A stretch of 64,000 nt of DNA from Eubacteriales bacterium (GTDB lineage Bacteria; Bacillota; Clostridia; Peptostreptococcales; Anaerovoracaceae). Under the pieces are notes generated by a model, which saw only the letters and a list, made by a program, of their open reading frames with translations, searched no databases and was not told the DNA's origin. The stretch spans positions 28,891 to 92,890 of the forward strand of contig JAQWFH010000002.1 of the NCBI GenBank assembly GCA_028704515.1, read 5' to 3'. Each line of letters begins with the position of its first letter. The stretch's first letter is position 1. Shown here piece by piece: positions 35,736 through 44,190 of the stretch. The translations under genes were made by a program, and so were the position numbers.

Positions 35736-35764
35736 TTGACAGCGTACTATGTCACATAGTACAC
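35736..35764 (+). promoter_or_regulatory. Promoter and palindromic operator of the GntR/ABC operon
   Basis: A perfect -35 TTGACA (35736-35741) is followed by a palindrome with arms GTACTATGT and ACATAGTAC around one C (35744-35762), which fills the spacer and -10 area. This is the usual place for a YtrA-type repressor site, so the operon is probably autoregulated by the GntR protein it encodes. The -10 itself is poor. Confidence 0.7.
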
Positions 35765-35798
35765 TTAGCGCATAACCAATTAAGGGGGTTTATTATAA

Positions 35799-36182
35799 AT
35801 GTTTCAGCTTGATTTAAAAAGCAGAAAGTCCATTTACGAGCAAGTAGTGGATAATTTCAAAGGGCTGATCATTTCCGAGGTTCTCTCACAGGAAGAAAAA
35901 CTTCCATCAGTAAGAGACCTTTCGCGCAGCTTGACTGTAAATCCGAACACAGTTCAAAAAGCTTACAGGGAGCTTGAACGCCAGGGCTACATTTATACCG
36001 TTTCCGGACTCGGCACTTTTGTCGCAGACAAAAATGAAATCGAAGTCGATACCGTTCGGATAACGGCAATAAAAAATGAGCTCCGGCATTCTATCAAGGA
36101 GCTTTACTATTTAGGATTGACAAAGCAAGAAGCAACAACGCTGATTTCTGAAATTTTCAACGAAGGGAGCGGTCGGAAATGA
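35799..36182 (+). CDS. GntR family regulator, YtrA subfamily
   Basis: A 127-residue regulator with an N-terminal winged helix: PSVRDLSRSLTVNPNTVQKAYRELERQGYI (in segments, about 35-65), then GLGTFV. The short C-terminal tail (about 50 residues, no effector domain) is typical of YtrA-type dimerisation. AAGGGGG precedes the ATG by about 10 bases. The stop overlaps the next ATG by 4 bp (ATGA). Such proteins usually repress their own ABC operon and respond to cell-wall-active compounds; the inducer here is unknown. Confidence 0.9.
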   Translation: MFQLDLKSRKSIYEQVVDNFKGLIISEVLSQEEKLPSVRDLSRSLTVNPNTVQKAYRELERQGYIYTVSGLGTFVADKNEIEVDTVRITAIKNELRHSIKELYYLGLTKQEATTLISEIFNEGSGRK

Positions 36183-37075
36183 TTCAAGTATCCAATGTCG
36201 ATAAATATTTCGACAAATTTAAAGCGCTTGACAGTCTTTCGATAAATATAAGAACCGGCTCGATATACGGGCTTGTGGGGACAAACGGTTCGGGGAAGAC
36301 AACGATAATCAAGCATATCACAGGAGTGCTTCGTCCCGATGCAGGGGAAATAACAATCGGAGGCGAAGACATACACGACAACGAGAGTATAAAGCGTAGA
36401 ATCGGCTTCATACCGGATGATCTCTATTTCTTTTCGTCATATACGCTGAAAGAAATGGCAGCTTTCATGCGTTCTCTTTATCCCAAATGGAGCGAAGAAC
36501 GCTTTGAATCGATGTGCCGTCAGTTTGAGTTGGATAAAAACCACAAGCTTTCGAGATTTTCAAAGGGTATGCAGAAGCAGGCTGCTTTCACATTGAATAT
36601 GTCAATCATGCCTGACTGGCTTATTCTCGACGAACCGATAGACGGTCTCGATCCTATCGTGCGGAAAATAGTATGGAAGTACATTGTGGACGATGTTGCG
36701 GCCAGAGATATGACAGTTCTCGTTTCGTCTCACAATCTAAGAGAAATGGAAGGTATCTGCGATGCTATAGGCATACTTTCCAAGGGGCATCTCGTCATGC
36801 AGCGTGATCTAGACGAGTTGAAAAATGATATTCACAAGATTCAAGTGGCATACAGCAGTCCTGTCGAAAATCCATATGAGGGATTGAATATTGTCCATAA
36901 GGAATCAAGGGGTGCGGTGGATCTCCTCATCATAAGGAACAGCCGTGAAAAAGTCGAAAGCATAATAAATGCAAGCAATCCCGCCATATTCGATTTGCTG
37001 CCGTTATCGCTCGAAGAAATATTCATATATGAGTTAGGGGGTGCGGACAATGAAATCCAAGGCATCATATTTTAG
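36179..37075 (+). CDS. ABC transporter ATP-binding protein (YtrB-like)
   Basis: A 298-residue ATPase with Walker A GTNGSGKTT (about 34-42), signature SRFSKGMQKQ (about 123-132), Walker B LILDEPIDGLDP and the H-loop VSSHNLREME. The classic LSGGQ is replaced by FSKGMQ, common in this exporter subfamily. A C-terminal extension of about 80 residues follows. It overlaps both neighbours: 4 bp with the regulator and 26 bp with the membrane protein, so all three are made together. Confidence 0.93.
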   Translation: MIQVSNVDKYFDKFKALDSLSINIRTGSIYGLVGTNGSGKTTIIKHITGVLRPDAGEITIGGEDIHDNESIKRRIGFIPDDLYFFSSYTLKEMAAFMRSLYPKWSEERFESMCRQFELDKNHKLSRFSKGMQKQAAFTLNMSIMPDWLILDEPIDGLDPIVRKIVWKYIVDDVAARDMTVLVSSHNLREMEGICDAIGILSKGHLVMQRDLDELKNDIHKIQVAYSSPVENPYEGLNIVHKESRGAVDLLIIRNSREKVESIINASNPAIFDLLPLSLEEIFIYELGGADNEIQGIIF

Positions 37076-39125
37076 CCTTTCCGGTCCTCTCATGAAAGAG
37101 AATCTGCGGAGATTTTGGGCAGTACCGGCATTATCTTTCCTCGTATATTTCTTATCGGGCATATTTCCTATATTGATGTCGTACGCTAACATCAACAATA
37201 TTGCGGCATATATAGGGATGACACTGAACAATCAACAGCCTTTTTTCTGTATCGTTCATCTTGTCATGCCGATAGCCGCTTCCGTAGTAGTACTTAGATA
37301 TTTACAGCAGTCGAGTTCAGTCACATTCATGAATTCTTTACCCGTTTCAAGAGCAAGGCTGTTCAACAGTCACGTGCTTTCGGGCTGGATTATGTGCATC
37401 GTGCCTATCATCGTTACGTCGCTACTCCTATTCTTGCTTTCCACACCTACTTACAGGGTGATTGGACACGATGATTACGGCCCTATATTGGGCGCTGATT
37501 TATTTACAAATGCTGCCATATCAGGTTGGCTGTGGCAATCAGTTTTGGTCGTCACATTCATATATGCGATAGCAATGTTTGCAGGAATGGTGACAGGTAA
37601 CTCAGTTCTCCATCTTCTTTTATCGTTCACATTTGCCTTCCTGCTACCTTCAATTTGGTTGGCTTTGGTCTCATATTTTGAGATGTATCTGTGGGGACAT
37701 TTAGAGAACTATCAACTTTCATTAGAGCTTTTGCCGTGGCTCAATATGCTACAAGGCAAGGCTTTCGACACCGTTACAACACTTGTATATATAGCTGTGA
37801 TCGTCTCATTGATCGTAGCATGCGCTGCGCTCAACTTTAAGAGAAAGATTGAGAAAACAGGTGATGGCGTAATATTCAACTTTATGATACCGATTCTGTG
37901 TTACTTAATTGCCTTTGTCGGAATGTCACTTTTCGGTTTCTATTTCGATGCAATGGCTGAAAATAAAGGGTTTTATATGTATGCCGGCATGGCATCCGGT
38001 TCGATAATATTCTTTATAATTGCAAGAATGCTAGTGTTAAAAACGCCTAGAATTTTTAACAAGCAAACTCTAAAGAGCTTCGCAGTTTATGGCCTTATCG
38101 CTACGCTGTTCACATGCGCTCTAGTATTTGACTTGACGGGATTTGAAAACCGACTTCCGAAAGAGGGAAGCTTTGCAAGTGCCAATATCGACGTTGCCAG
38201 CATCATTGGTGGCATTAATTATGATCAACGTTATACAGACAGGGGTTTCAGAAACAATGAATTGCGCTTTACCGAACCGGAAAATCTCGAAGCAATACGA
38301 TCTTTCCACAAAGCCATCCTGGATAATAAGTCAGAGCTAAAAGACAATGAGGACCCTGATTTTTACTATAATACAAGTAAAATAAATTACTACAATGATA
38401 AACCTTACATGTCAAGAAGCTACAGAATGCCTTACGGAGATATCGGCAAGCAATACCTGGCAGACCTCTACGAATCAAAGGAATTCAAGGATTACTATTC
38501 GCTCAAAAGTATAAACACGGGAAGCATAAATAAGATCCAGGTATCCTTCTTAAATGCGAATTATGACTACAATATAAGTAAAAGCGAACTAGATGCATTT
38601 ATTGCGGTGCTTGACAATGATTTTGCGGACAGAACATACGAAGATCATTTGACAAATGAACTTTACTATGCGCAAGTTACTCTCGATTATCGCCAAAAGG
38701 AAAAAACAGATCAACTCTATTCATTATCCCTAGAGATAATGAGAAGCGATACAAATACAATAAAATGGCTCGAGGATCGCGGCTATTCAGAGCTTCGCGC
38801 ATCTTCAATAAACTCGGTAGCATATGCAACTGTGAACTATGAGACTTATACCGAAAAATTCGAAAATAACAGTGTAACATCAGAATCAGGCTCTACTATC
38901 GTAAAAACAATAACCGATAAAAAGCAGATCGCATATATTCTGGAGCATGGTTTTGCCTACATCCCATACGGCATCAATGAATTTTACTCTGTAACCTTAG
39001 AGGGAACTTTTAGAGAAGCCTCAGACAATTTGTATTATGATTATGAAAAGAAATATTCGTCCGACCCTTTCATCGTTACTCTATATTTCACCCCGGAAAA
39101 TGCGCCGGATTTCGTGAAGAAATAG
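37050..39125 (+). CDS. ABC transporter permease-like membrane protein with large extracytoplasmic C-terminal region
   Basis: A 691-residue membrane partner of the preceding ATPase. The N-terminal half holds about eight hydrophobic segments, including the motif MNSLPVSRARLFNSH between helices, which is typical of YtrC/ABC-2-type permeases. From about residue 370 a helix (YGLIATLFTCALVFDLTGF) leads into a long soluble region of about 320 residues with repeated Tyr-rich strands. GGGGG precedes the ATG at 37050; a GTG three codons earlier is less likely. Probably an exporter or envelope-stress sensor; substrate unknown. Confidence 0.82.
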   Translation: MKSKASYFSLSGPLMKENLRRFWAVPALSFLVYFLSGIFPILMSYANINNIAAYIGMTLNNQQPFFCIVHLVMPIAASVVVLRYLQQSSSVTFMNSLPVSRARLFNSHVLSGWIMCIVPIIVTSLLLFLLSTPTYRVIGHDDYGPILGADLFTNAAISGWLWQSVLVVTFIYAIAMFAGMVTGNSVLHLLLSFTFAFLLPSIWLALVSYFEMYLWGHLENYQLSLELLPWLNMLQGKAFDTVTTLVYIAVIVSLIVACAALNFKRKIEKTGDGVIFNFMIPILCYLIAFVGMSLFGFYFDAMAENKGFYMYAGMASGSIIFFIIARMLVLKTPRIFNKQTLKSFAVYGLIATLFTCALVFDLTGFENRLPKEGSFASANIDVASIIGGINYDQRYTDRGFRNNELRFTEPENLEAIRSFHKAILDNKSELKDNEDPDFYYNTSKINYYNDKPYMSRSYRMPYGDIGKQYLADLYESKEFKDYYSLKSINTGSINKIQVSFLNANYDYNISKSELDAFIAVLDNDFADRTYEDHLTNELYYAQVTLDYRQKEKTDQLYSLSLEIMRSDTNTIKWLEDRGYSELRASSINSVAYATVNYETYTEKFENNSVTSESGSTIVKTITDKKQIAYILEHGFAYIPYGINEFYSVTLEGTFREASDNLYYDYEKKYSSDPFIVTLYFTPENAPDFVKK

Positions 39126-39169
39126 CTATATGAATTAATTAAGGGCTCGCCCTGGTTGAGCGAATGCGC

Positions 39170-39199
39170 AAAAGGACCTCCTGCAAGGGAGGTCCTTTT
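39170..39199. terminator. Bidirectional terminator after the ABC operon and the Tad-like cluster
   Basis: Perfect arms AAAAGGACCTCC and GGAGGTCCTTTT with a 6-base loop, between convergent ends at 39125 and 39230. Runs of A and T at the base serve both strands. Confidence 0.85.
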
Positions 39200-39229
39200 A
39201 TATTTATGTGAAGCCGCGACTGGCAGCCG

Positions 39230-39961
39230 TTAATTGAGTCTTTCCAGCAGCTCGGAGTCAAGAATGTCTTGCGGCGTTACGATGCTGCCGCCATCACTGT
39301 CTGTGTCTATTCCGAATTGATTATATATATACCATATCAGGTGAGCACATTGTGTCGCTGAAAATTCTTCCTTGACGGGCCCTTTTTCCCCGAAGCCCGC
39401 GAGAAATGAATATTTTTTATCTATGCCGTATTCCTGGGCAAATTCACCAGCAAGAATACCCAGTTGCATCTGCGCACTTATCTCTTCTTCTCTGTCTATT
39501 TTAAGGTCATTCAACGCTTTTTGGGCATATTCCTCTTTGACTCTCAGGTGATATAATGTTCCGTAGCTTTCCCAATGCTTCATATTCATCCTAGCCGAAG
39601 GCTTGCCCAATAATGCGGCCTCAGCTGTGTAATTCGGATTTGTGCTCATCACTATGCCTGCGTGCCCATGCCGCCATCCAAGGGTGTGAGTTGACATCGA
39701 AATAAGGATATCGCCTTCTTTTGCATCGCTTAATTCATGCACGAACCTTTTCTTTCCATCGTCTTTAATGAATCTTTCCTCTGATGTGAATATGCCTATC
39801 TTGTTACATTCCGTGCCTTCTATGCCGCCCCAGCGGCATGTTATTTCATCCACGATAAATATTGTCGCAATGAAGGCAAGAGCAAACAGCAATCCCAAAA
39901 GCAGAGCTTTGAGTCTTGCCAATTTGGATAATATTTTCTTTTCATCGAACATAAATACCAT
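39230..39961 (-). CDS. YiiX-like permuted NlpC/P60 enzyme with N-terminal membrane anchor
   Basis: A 243-residue protein: one transmembrane helix (about 18-37) and an outside domain of the permuted papain-like NlpC/P60 (YiiX/YebB-like) group. The His comes first in GDILISMSTHTLGWRHGHAG (His100) and the nucleophile Cys later in SATQCAHLIWYIY (Cys205), the reverse of standard NlpC/P60. Known relatives act as amidases, thioesterases or peptidases on cell-wall peptides or lipids. It is the last gene of the Tad-like block, 54 bp after the preceding stop and with no good promoter seen. A local wall-opening role for the filament is inference. Confidence 0.75.
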   Translation of the reverse strand: MVFMFDEKKILSKLARLKALLLGLLFALAFIATIFIVDEITCRWGGIEGTECNKIGIFTSEERFIKDDGKKRFVHELSDAKEGDILISMSTHTLGWRHGHAGIVMSTNPNYTAEAALLGKPSARMNMKHWESYGTLYHLRVKEEYAQKALNDLKIDREEEISAQMQLGILAGEFAQEYGIDKKYSFLAGFGEKGPVKEEFSATQCAHLIWYIYNQFGIDTDSDGGSIVTPQDILDSELLERLN

Positions 39962-40015
39962 ATTGTACCTCTAAGCCCGTATAACATATTTTATCATGGA
40001 TTCTCAGTTTTAATA

Positions 40016-40462
40016 TTATTGTTCGATCGGCTCTATTTCATATCGAGAATAAGCATTCATCTCGTTCTTTGAGAGCACTGGCAAGTGAAACATATCCTCC
40101 GTCTCAGCAGTGAGCCTTATTATTACTGCAGGATTTCGCTCTTTGTTATCGGATGAATATCCTTTCCCATCGTCTTCAAACGTTATTTCATATTTGATAT
40201 CCTCTATAAGCTCTGCTTTCAGCATCCTCTGTGCGCTCAAAATATATTCGCTTGCATACCCCTCAGATTCACCATAGCTAAAGCAATACTCGCCTCTTCC
40301 GTACGCTTCCTCGTCAATGCAAAGTGCGGCTTGACATGCAGCTTCATCTGCAATGATTTTCATCATAACGATATCGTGCGTGTACCAATTTGCATCGGCA
40401 TGATAAACAAAGCCGCTCATACACATCATTAAAATTCCTAGAAAAACTATAAATGTCTTCAT
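40016..40462 (-). CDS. Small single-pass protein of the Tad-like cluster (148 aa)
   Basis: Begins MKTFIVFLGILMMCMSGFVY: two residues then a hydrophobic helix, with no prepilin Gly-x4-Glu site. The remaining part is an acidic extracytoplasmic domain of about 125 residues with three cysteines. Position (after the ATPase and platform genes) corresponds to TadE/TadF-type pseudopilins, but no sequence match can be claimed. Its ATG overlaps the preceding stop by 4 bp (ATGA). Confidence 0.65.
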   Translation of the reverse strand: MKTFIVFLGILMMCMSGFVYHADANWYTHDIVMMKIIADEAACQAALCIDEEAYGRGEYCFSYGESEGYASEYILSAQRMLKAELIEDIKYEITFEDDGKGYSSDNKERNPAVIIRLTAETEDMFHLPVLSKNEMNAYSRYEIEPIEQ

Positions 40463-40863
40463 ATTTTTTCGCTTGCCGTATAGCTATCTATTACATATAT
40501 TGTGTAATTATCCGCTTTCTTTATACCCATGAGGCTTCCTCCGGCCATTACATTATCCAAGCGTACACTGACCTTGTAGTCAATAAGTCTACCTTCACCA
40601 AGCGCGTATCTCCGTTTCTCTCCCTCCGAGGTTTCAACACTTATATAGCTTTCGGGTATATCGAGTCCTTTTGATATATCGTTTATTATCTTTTTCTTTA
40701 TTTCTTCATCGAATTCCCCGCGCTGCTTCGCATTCTCCTTTGCTGCATAAACTGCATTTTGAATAAATGCAATGCTTTCTCCAGTCCTCTGGTCATATGC
40801 AAATTGAGATAGAAATATCAGCATTATCGGTAATACCGCTATAAGAACTATAAATTGTTTCAT
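40459..40863 (-). CDS. Small single-pass protein of the Tad-like cluster (134 aa)
   Basis: Begins MKQFIVLIAVLPIMLIFLSQ, again a very short start and one helix, then a soluble domain of about 110 residues. The domain is rich in Lys/Glu with a predicted long helix followed by strands (YISVETSEGEKRRYALG). The N-terminus parallels those of its three small neighbours. TadE-like by position. It overlaps the next gene by 4 bp and follows the 48-codon gene by 20 bp. Confidence 0.65.
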   Translation of the reverse strand: MKQFIVLIAVLPIMLIFLSQFAYDQRTGESIAFIQNAVYAAKENAKQRGEFDEEIKKKIINDISKGLDIPESYISVETSEGEKRRYALGEGRLIDYKVSVRLDNVMAGGSLMGIKKADNYTIYVIDSYTASEKI

Positions 40864-40883
40864 TTTAATTACCTATTAAATCT

Positions 40884-41030
40884 CTATTTTGAATACGTTC
40901 TAGTCTCGATTCCGACCTGCCAAGCGTTGTGCAGGGAATTTATAATAGAATCGTCCTGCGAACCCATTATCAAATTGTATATAAACATCCCAAGAATCAC
41001 GCTGCCGCAAAACACTATCATATGCTTCAT
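40884..41030 (-). CDS. 48-residue single-pass small protein (pilin candidate)
   Basis: Reading frame MKHMIVFCGSVILGMFIYNL then MGSQDDSIINSLHNAWQVG and a short polar tail. GGAGA lies 7 bases before the ATG. One helix (about 4-22) followed by an amphipathic segment fits the size of Flp-type pilins (45-60 residues), but the DEEGATAIEY-type processing site of Flp is absent. It lies between the 55-residue and 134-residue genes with 17-20 bp gaps, and the spacing, ribosome site and shared N-terminus argue that it is real. Confidence 0.65.
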   Translation of the reverse strand: MKHMIVFCGSVILGMFIYNLIMGSQDDSIINSLHNAWQVGIETRTYSK

Positions 41031-41047
41031 AACTTTCTCTCCATTCT

Positions 41048-41215
41048 TTAAAATCCCATATCATCTATACGATCCTCCATTTCCGTCGAAAGCTTATCGA
41101 TTCCTGTGGATACATTACCAGCAAGATCTTCGGCATCGTCCGAAAAGCCTACGATAAATCCGCTTAAAGCCAGTCCCAAAATTATAGTCGCAACCAATAC
41201 GATAATTTGCTTCAT
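41048..41215 (-). CDS. 55-residue single-pass small protein (pilin candidate)
   Basis: Reading frame MKQIIVLVATIILGLALSGF then IVGFSDDAEDLAGNVSTGI, ending EDRIDDMGF. GGAGG stands 5 bases before the ATG. One hydrophobic helix (about 3-23) is followed by an acidic amphipathic helix, as in Flp pilins, but no prepilin cleavage motif is present. It resembles the 48-residue neighbour (MK-x-x-IV, then ILG). It starts 10 bp after the TadC-like stop. Small pilin is the simplest reading; unproven. Confidence 0.68.
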   Translation of the reverse strand: MKQIIVLVATIILGLALSGFIVGFSDDAEDLAGNVSTGIDKLSTEMEDRIDDMGF

Positions 41216-41225
41216 GAACTACCTC

Positions 41226-41879
41226 CTAAAATAGCATTTTTAATAATTCCTTTTGCTGCATAAAATAACCTATATATATAAAATTTATGAATATCATAAA
41301 CACATTTACTACTACTGGGAAATAAATTATATCGCTCAAAATTTCTTCCCTTCTCTTGCGACCGGTTATATATATCTCCCTGATACTCCTGCTTCTAGTC
41401 TCTAATATTTCTATCAACTGTTCGGGCTTCATCTCATCCCAATTCAGTAGCAACGACGCCAAGGATCGCCCCGCTTCTGTGTCTGCATTTTCAGCTATAA
41501 GGAGCTCGGCTTCCTTGAGCTTGTTAAGCCGCATAAGGCCCAAAGCCTTTATGTATGTCTGCTTAAGAGGGCTTTCTCTGTCGGCAAGCTGTTCAAGTAT
41601 GAATTCGCTTCCAACACTCCCTCCCGTGGCTGCAGTAAAATTTCTTATGAATGCCATAGCCTCATAAACTTCCTTGTCAACTTTTTCCCGCCTCAGATTC
41701 CTTATAGCTCCGATTGCTTCTATCTTGTGGATTGCATTTCTCCGTTTTTCTGCTGCGAGATTCTTTATCCCGCCATGAGGTGGAAGTCTTCGCAAACTTA
41801 CAAAAGCATCAGTTAAAAACTTTATTCCTAAAAAGAAGCAAATCACTGCTACGATGTATATAAGATATATGTAATTCAT
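41226..41879 (-). CDS. TadC-like platform protein
   Basis: A 217-residue membrane protein with an N-terminal helix (about 3-25), a helical cytoplasmic GspF/TadC-like central part and C-terminal helices (about 190-212). It is shorter than usual TadC (about 280-320) and seems to lack one helix pair. Order TadA-TadB-TadC in neighbouring genes supports the assignment. It follows the TadB-like gene by 8 bp. Confidence 0.7.
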   Translation of the reverse strand: MNYIYLIYIVAVICFFLGIKFLTDAFVSLRRLPPHGGIKNLAAEKRRNAIHKIEAIGAIRNLRREKVDKEVYEAMAFIRNFTAATGGSVGSEFILEQLADRESPLKQTYIKALGLMRLNKLKEAELLIAENADTEAGRSLASLLLNWDEMKPEQLIEILETRSRSIREIYITGRKRREEILSDIIYFPVVVNVFMIFINFIYIGYFMQQKELLKMLF

Positions 41880-41887
41880 AATTACCT

Positions 41888-42826
41888 CTAAAAATCAAAT
41901 TGTTTGTTATTAATAGCAGAAAGTAAAGCGGCATTAAATATGAAAAGGAAGAACGATACGGTTATCAGTGTAAAGCCTTGCGGCGTAAAAAGCTGATTAT
42001 GAAAGAGCGTTGCTATATCTACATCCAAGTACTTGACAGATAACAATAATGTCCCCAGATATGCCGCCGGTATCATAAATATTACAAGTCTTACGGATTC
42101 CGAATTAAGGCGCTTCCTCTCCTCGGCGAGAGAACGTGCTTCCTTAAGCTGAGATAATATATTTTCCAAGGCGAGGGATATGTCCGTTCCGGTTGCGGCC
42201 GCAATTCCTATGTTGTAAGCCGTCATCCTGCTCCAATTTGTATTTATGGCATACGACAAACCCCCCGCACAACTTTTCAAAGTCTCCATATTGCCGGATG
42301 ATCTGATTTTTATGATAATCTCCGGAAGCAGACCTCTGCAGTTTGCCGGCGTGTTTTCATCGTCGGCAAGATGTTCCAATGTCTCGCTTATATTCCCAAG
42401 CGACATACGGTAAGCCGAAAGCAGAGCAGCCAAAAAGCTTTCTCCCTCATAGCTATTTCTGCGCCTCATATTTTCAAGTCTTATCTTCATGATAGGATAA
42501 GGCATCAAGGCAAATATGAATGCCGCAATAAATGCATACATTAGGCTGACACTTCTCAACCCGGTAGCCAGAGCCGTTATAAATATTATTATTGAGAAAA
42601 TCATAACACTTTCTGCGGTAAACCTTTTGTTTACTGTCAATCTTGTGAGCGCATCGAGTTTCTTCATGAAAGCACTTCTGCTTTCGGCTTTTTTTCTCTT
42701 ACGAAGCCTTCGTCTTGCATTCATCAACGACATTATATTTGAGAACGAATGCCTAAACAGTATCGTTAAACCGCTTACAAGCAGCATCACGAGCACCGTA
42801 TGAATAAGCCTCCCTATTAATTCCAT
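41888..42826 (-). CDS. TadB-like platform protein (GspF-type)
   Basis: A 312-residue membrane protein: one N-terminal helix, a basic stretch, two helices (about 72-110), a cytoplasmic helical domain (about 120-250) with the GspF-like segment TDISLALENILSQLKEARSLA, and two C-terminal helices. TadB and TadC form the inner-membrane platform of Tad/Flp pili. It overlaps the end of the TadA-like gene by 10 bp. Confidence 0.78.
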   Translation of the reverse strand: MELIGRLIHTVLVMLLVSGLTILFRHSFSNIMSLMNARRRLRKRKKAESRSAFMKKLDALTRLTVNKRFTAESVMIFSIIIFITALATGLRSVSLMYAFIAAFIFALMPYPIMKIRLENMRRRNSYEGESFLAALLSAYRMSLGNISETLEHLADDENTPANCRGLLPEIIIKIRSSGNMETLKSCAGGLSYAINTNWSRMTAYNIGIAAATGTDISLALENILSQLKEARSLAEERKRLNSESVRLVIFMIPAAYLGTLLLSVKYLDVDIATLFHNQLFTPQGFTLITVSFFLFIFNAALLSAINNKQFDF

Positions 42827-44190
42827 TCTGCCTCACGCCTCCTTACAAGCTTTTCTATTTCCGACTTAATAAGAACATGTGCCTTTGGATTTTCCTCTCT
42901 TGCCATCTCCAACTTTTCCTTAGAAAGACCTTTCCTCCAATTCCATCTGTCGCCGGTAATATCATACTCACATATTGGAACAACCTCTATTTTCTGCGGC
43001 TTCTTCAGATCAGACGAAACCTCGTAAATGCCTTTGAGGCGCTTTTTACTTTTGTCCTGCAGCTGTATGAAATGAAATATATAATCAAAGCTGCCTGCGA
43101 TTTTGCGTGCATTGTAATCTATATCACCTCCGTATGTCTTCACTATTTCGGCTGCGGCATCGTATGGAAAATTCCCAGGCTCCCTGCAATGAAACGTTAT
43201 CTTCATGCGGCCGGTTCCTTTTGAAGCGAGCTTTACAGCCGTATCAAGTGCGACACCATCCCTAGCCTCTGCGAGTATGAAATAATCGGCATCGGACCTT
43301 AGGAGATTTTTTGTAATGCTTTCGAGCTTCTTACCGTCGGCAATAAGCTGTATAATCGGTGCCTCCGGCATAAGTCGATGGAGCGGTATTTCCGCATCGG
43401 TTTCTATCATCACTCCTTCAAGGCTCCTATCTTCGTAGCTCTGCCAGGTGGATAGGAATGTTGTCTTTGATGTCCTGACCGCTCCGCTGAACACTATATT
43501 GTATCCTGCTGCAACCATCGCCTTAAACAGTTCTATTCCCTCTCGAGGGATAGTTCCTCGTTTTGCTTGCTCTTCAAATGTATATAAAGGCACTGTATAC
43601 CTCCTGAAAATTATGCACTCTCTGTCCCTTTTTACCATCCTATTTCTAAAAACTGTAATCCTCGTACCATCAAGCAGATATATCTCGTGGAAATCCTTGT
43701 CTAGGCGTTCCTCGGGTGTAAGCATAAGCAATGCTCTTATGAGCTGCTCGCGTCGCTCCTTGCACATTTCCTGTGGTCGTTTCACCATCTTTCCATCTTC
43801 AAGAAAATATATATTATCGCCTATCATCTTTGCGGATGATGAGTTGCTATATCGCTCATTAAACCATTCGGCCATTCCCGCCATTCCCCAAACCTCGTGG
43901 AATATTCCTTCTGCAAGAGAATTGTACCACTCGGGAAATTCCACATTCTTTGCATTCCATTCTCTCAGAAGAAGGTTTATCTTGTTTAAAAAATAATTGC
44001 TCTCCTTTTCGTAGCCGATTATAGCTCTCTTTTGTCTCTCCAATACCTCCGATGCATTTTCCTTCTCACCCTCCCACTCTCCTCGGAAGACGGCATCTAT
44101 CTTTGCGCATAAGCTTTTAAAGTTTTCTTCGCCCGCTCCGCTCGAATTATGTATTTGACTTAAATAATCTTCCAAATAAAATTTTTCCAC
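42817..44190 (-). CDS. TadA/CpaF-like secretion ATPase with altered P-loop
   Basis: A 457-residue ATPase of the T2SS/T4P/T4SS family. In place of the usual GGTGSGKTT the P-loop reads GAVRTSKTT (236-244), keeping Lys and Thr but changing the Gly before Lys to Ser. Walker B region is DYFILAEARDGVALDTA (302-318), and the His box is replaced by TFHCREPG. The order with CpaB, CpaE, TadB and TadC makes a Tad-type extension ATPase likely. GTG start with AAGGAG four bases upstream; it overlaps the CpaE-like gene by 44 bp. Confidence 0.82.
   Translation of the reverse strand: MEKFYLEDYLSQIHNSSGAGEENFKSLCAKIDAVFRGEWEGEKENASEVLERQKRAIIGYEKESNYFLNKINLLLREWNAKNVEFPEWYNSLAEGIFHEVWGMAGMAEWFNERYSNSSSAKMIGDNIYFLEDGKMVKRPQEMCKERREQLIRALLMLTPEERLDKDFHEIYLLDGTRITVFRNRMVKRDRECIIFRRYTVPLYTFEEQAKRGTIPREGIELFKAMVAAGYNIVFSGAVRTSKTTFLSTWQSYEDRSLEGVMIETDAEIPLHRLMPEAPIIQLIADGKKLESITKNLLRSDADYFILAEARDGVALDTAVKLASKGTGRMKITFHCREPGNFPYDAAAEIVKTYGGDIDYNARKIAGSFDYIFHFIQLQDKSKKRLKGIYEVSSDLKKPQKIEVVPICEYDITGDRWNWRKGLSKEKLEMAREENPKAHVLIKSEIEKLVRRREAEWN

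Noticed and set aside
14356..35762. The palindromes at 14356 and 35744 as sites of one regulator
   Set aside because: They share GTACTAT, but the half-sites point in opposite directions and their spacing differs, so a common regulator cannot be argued.
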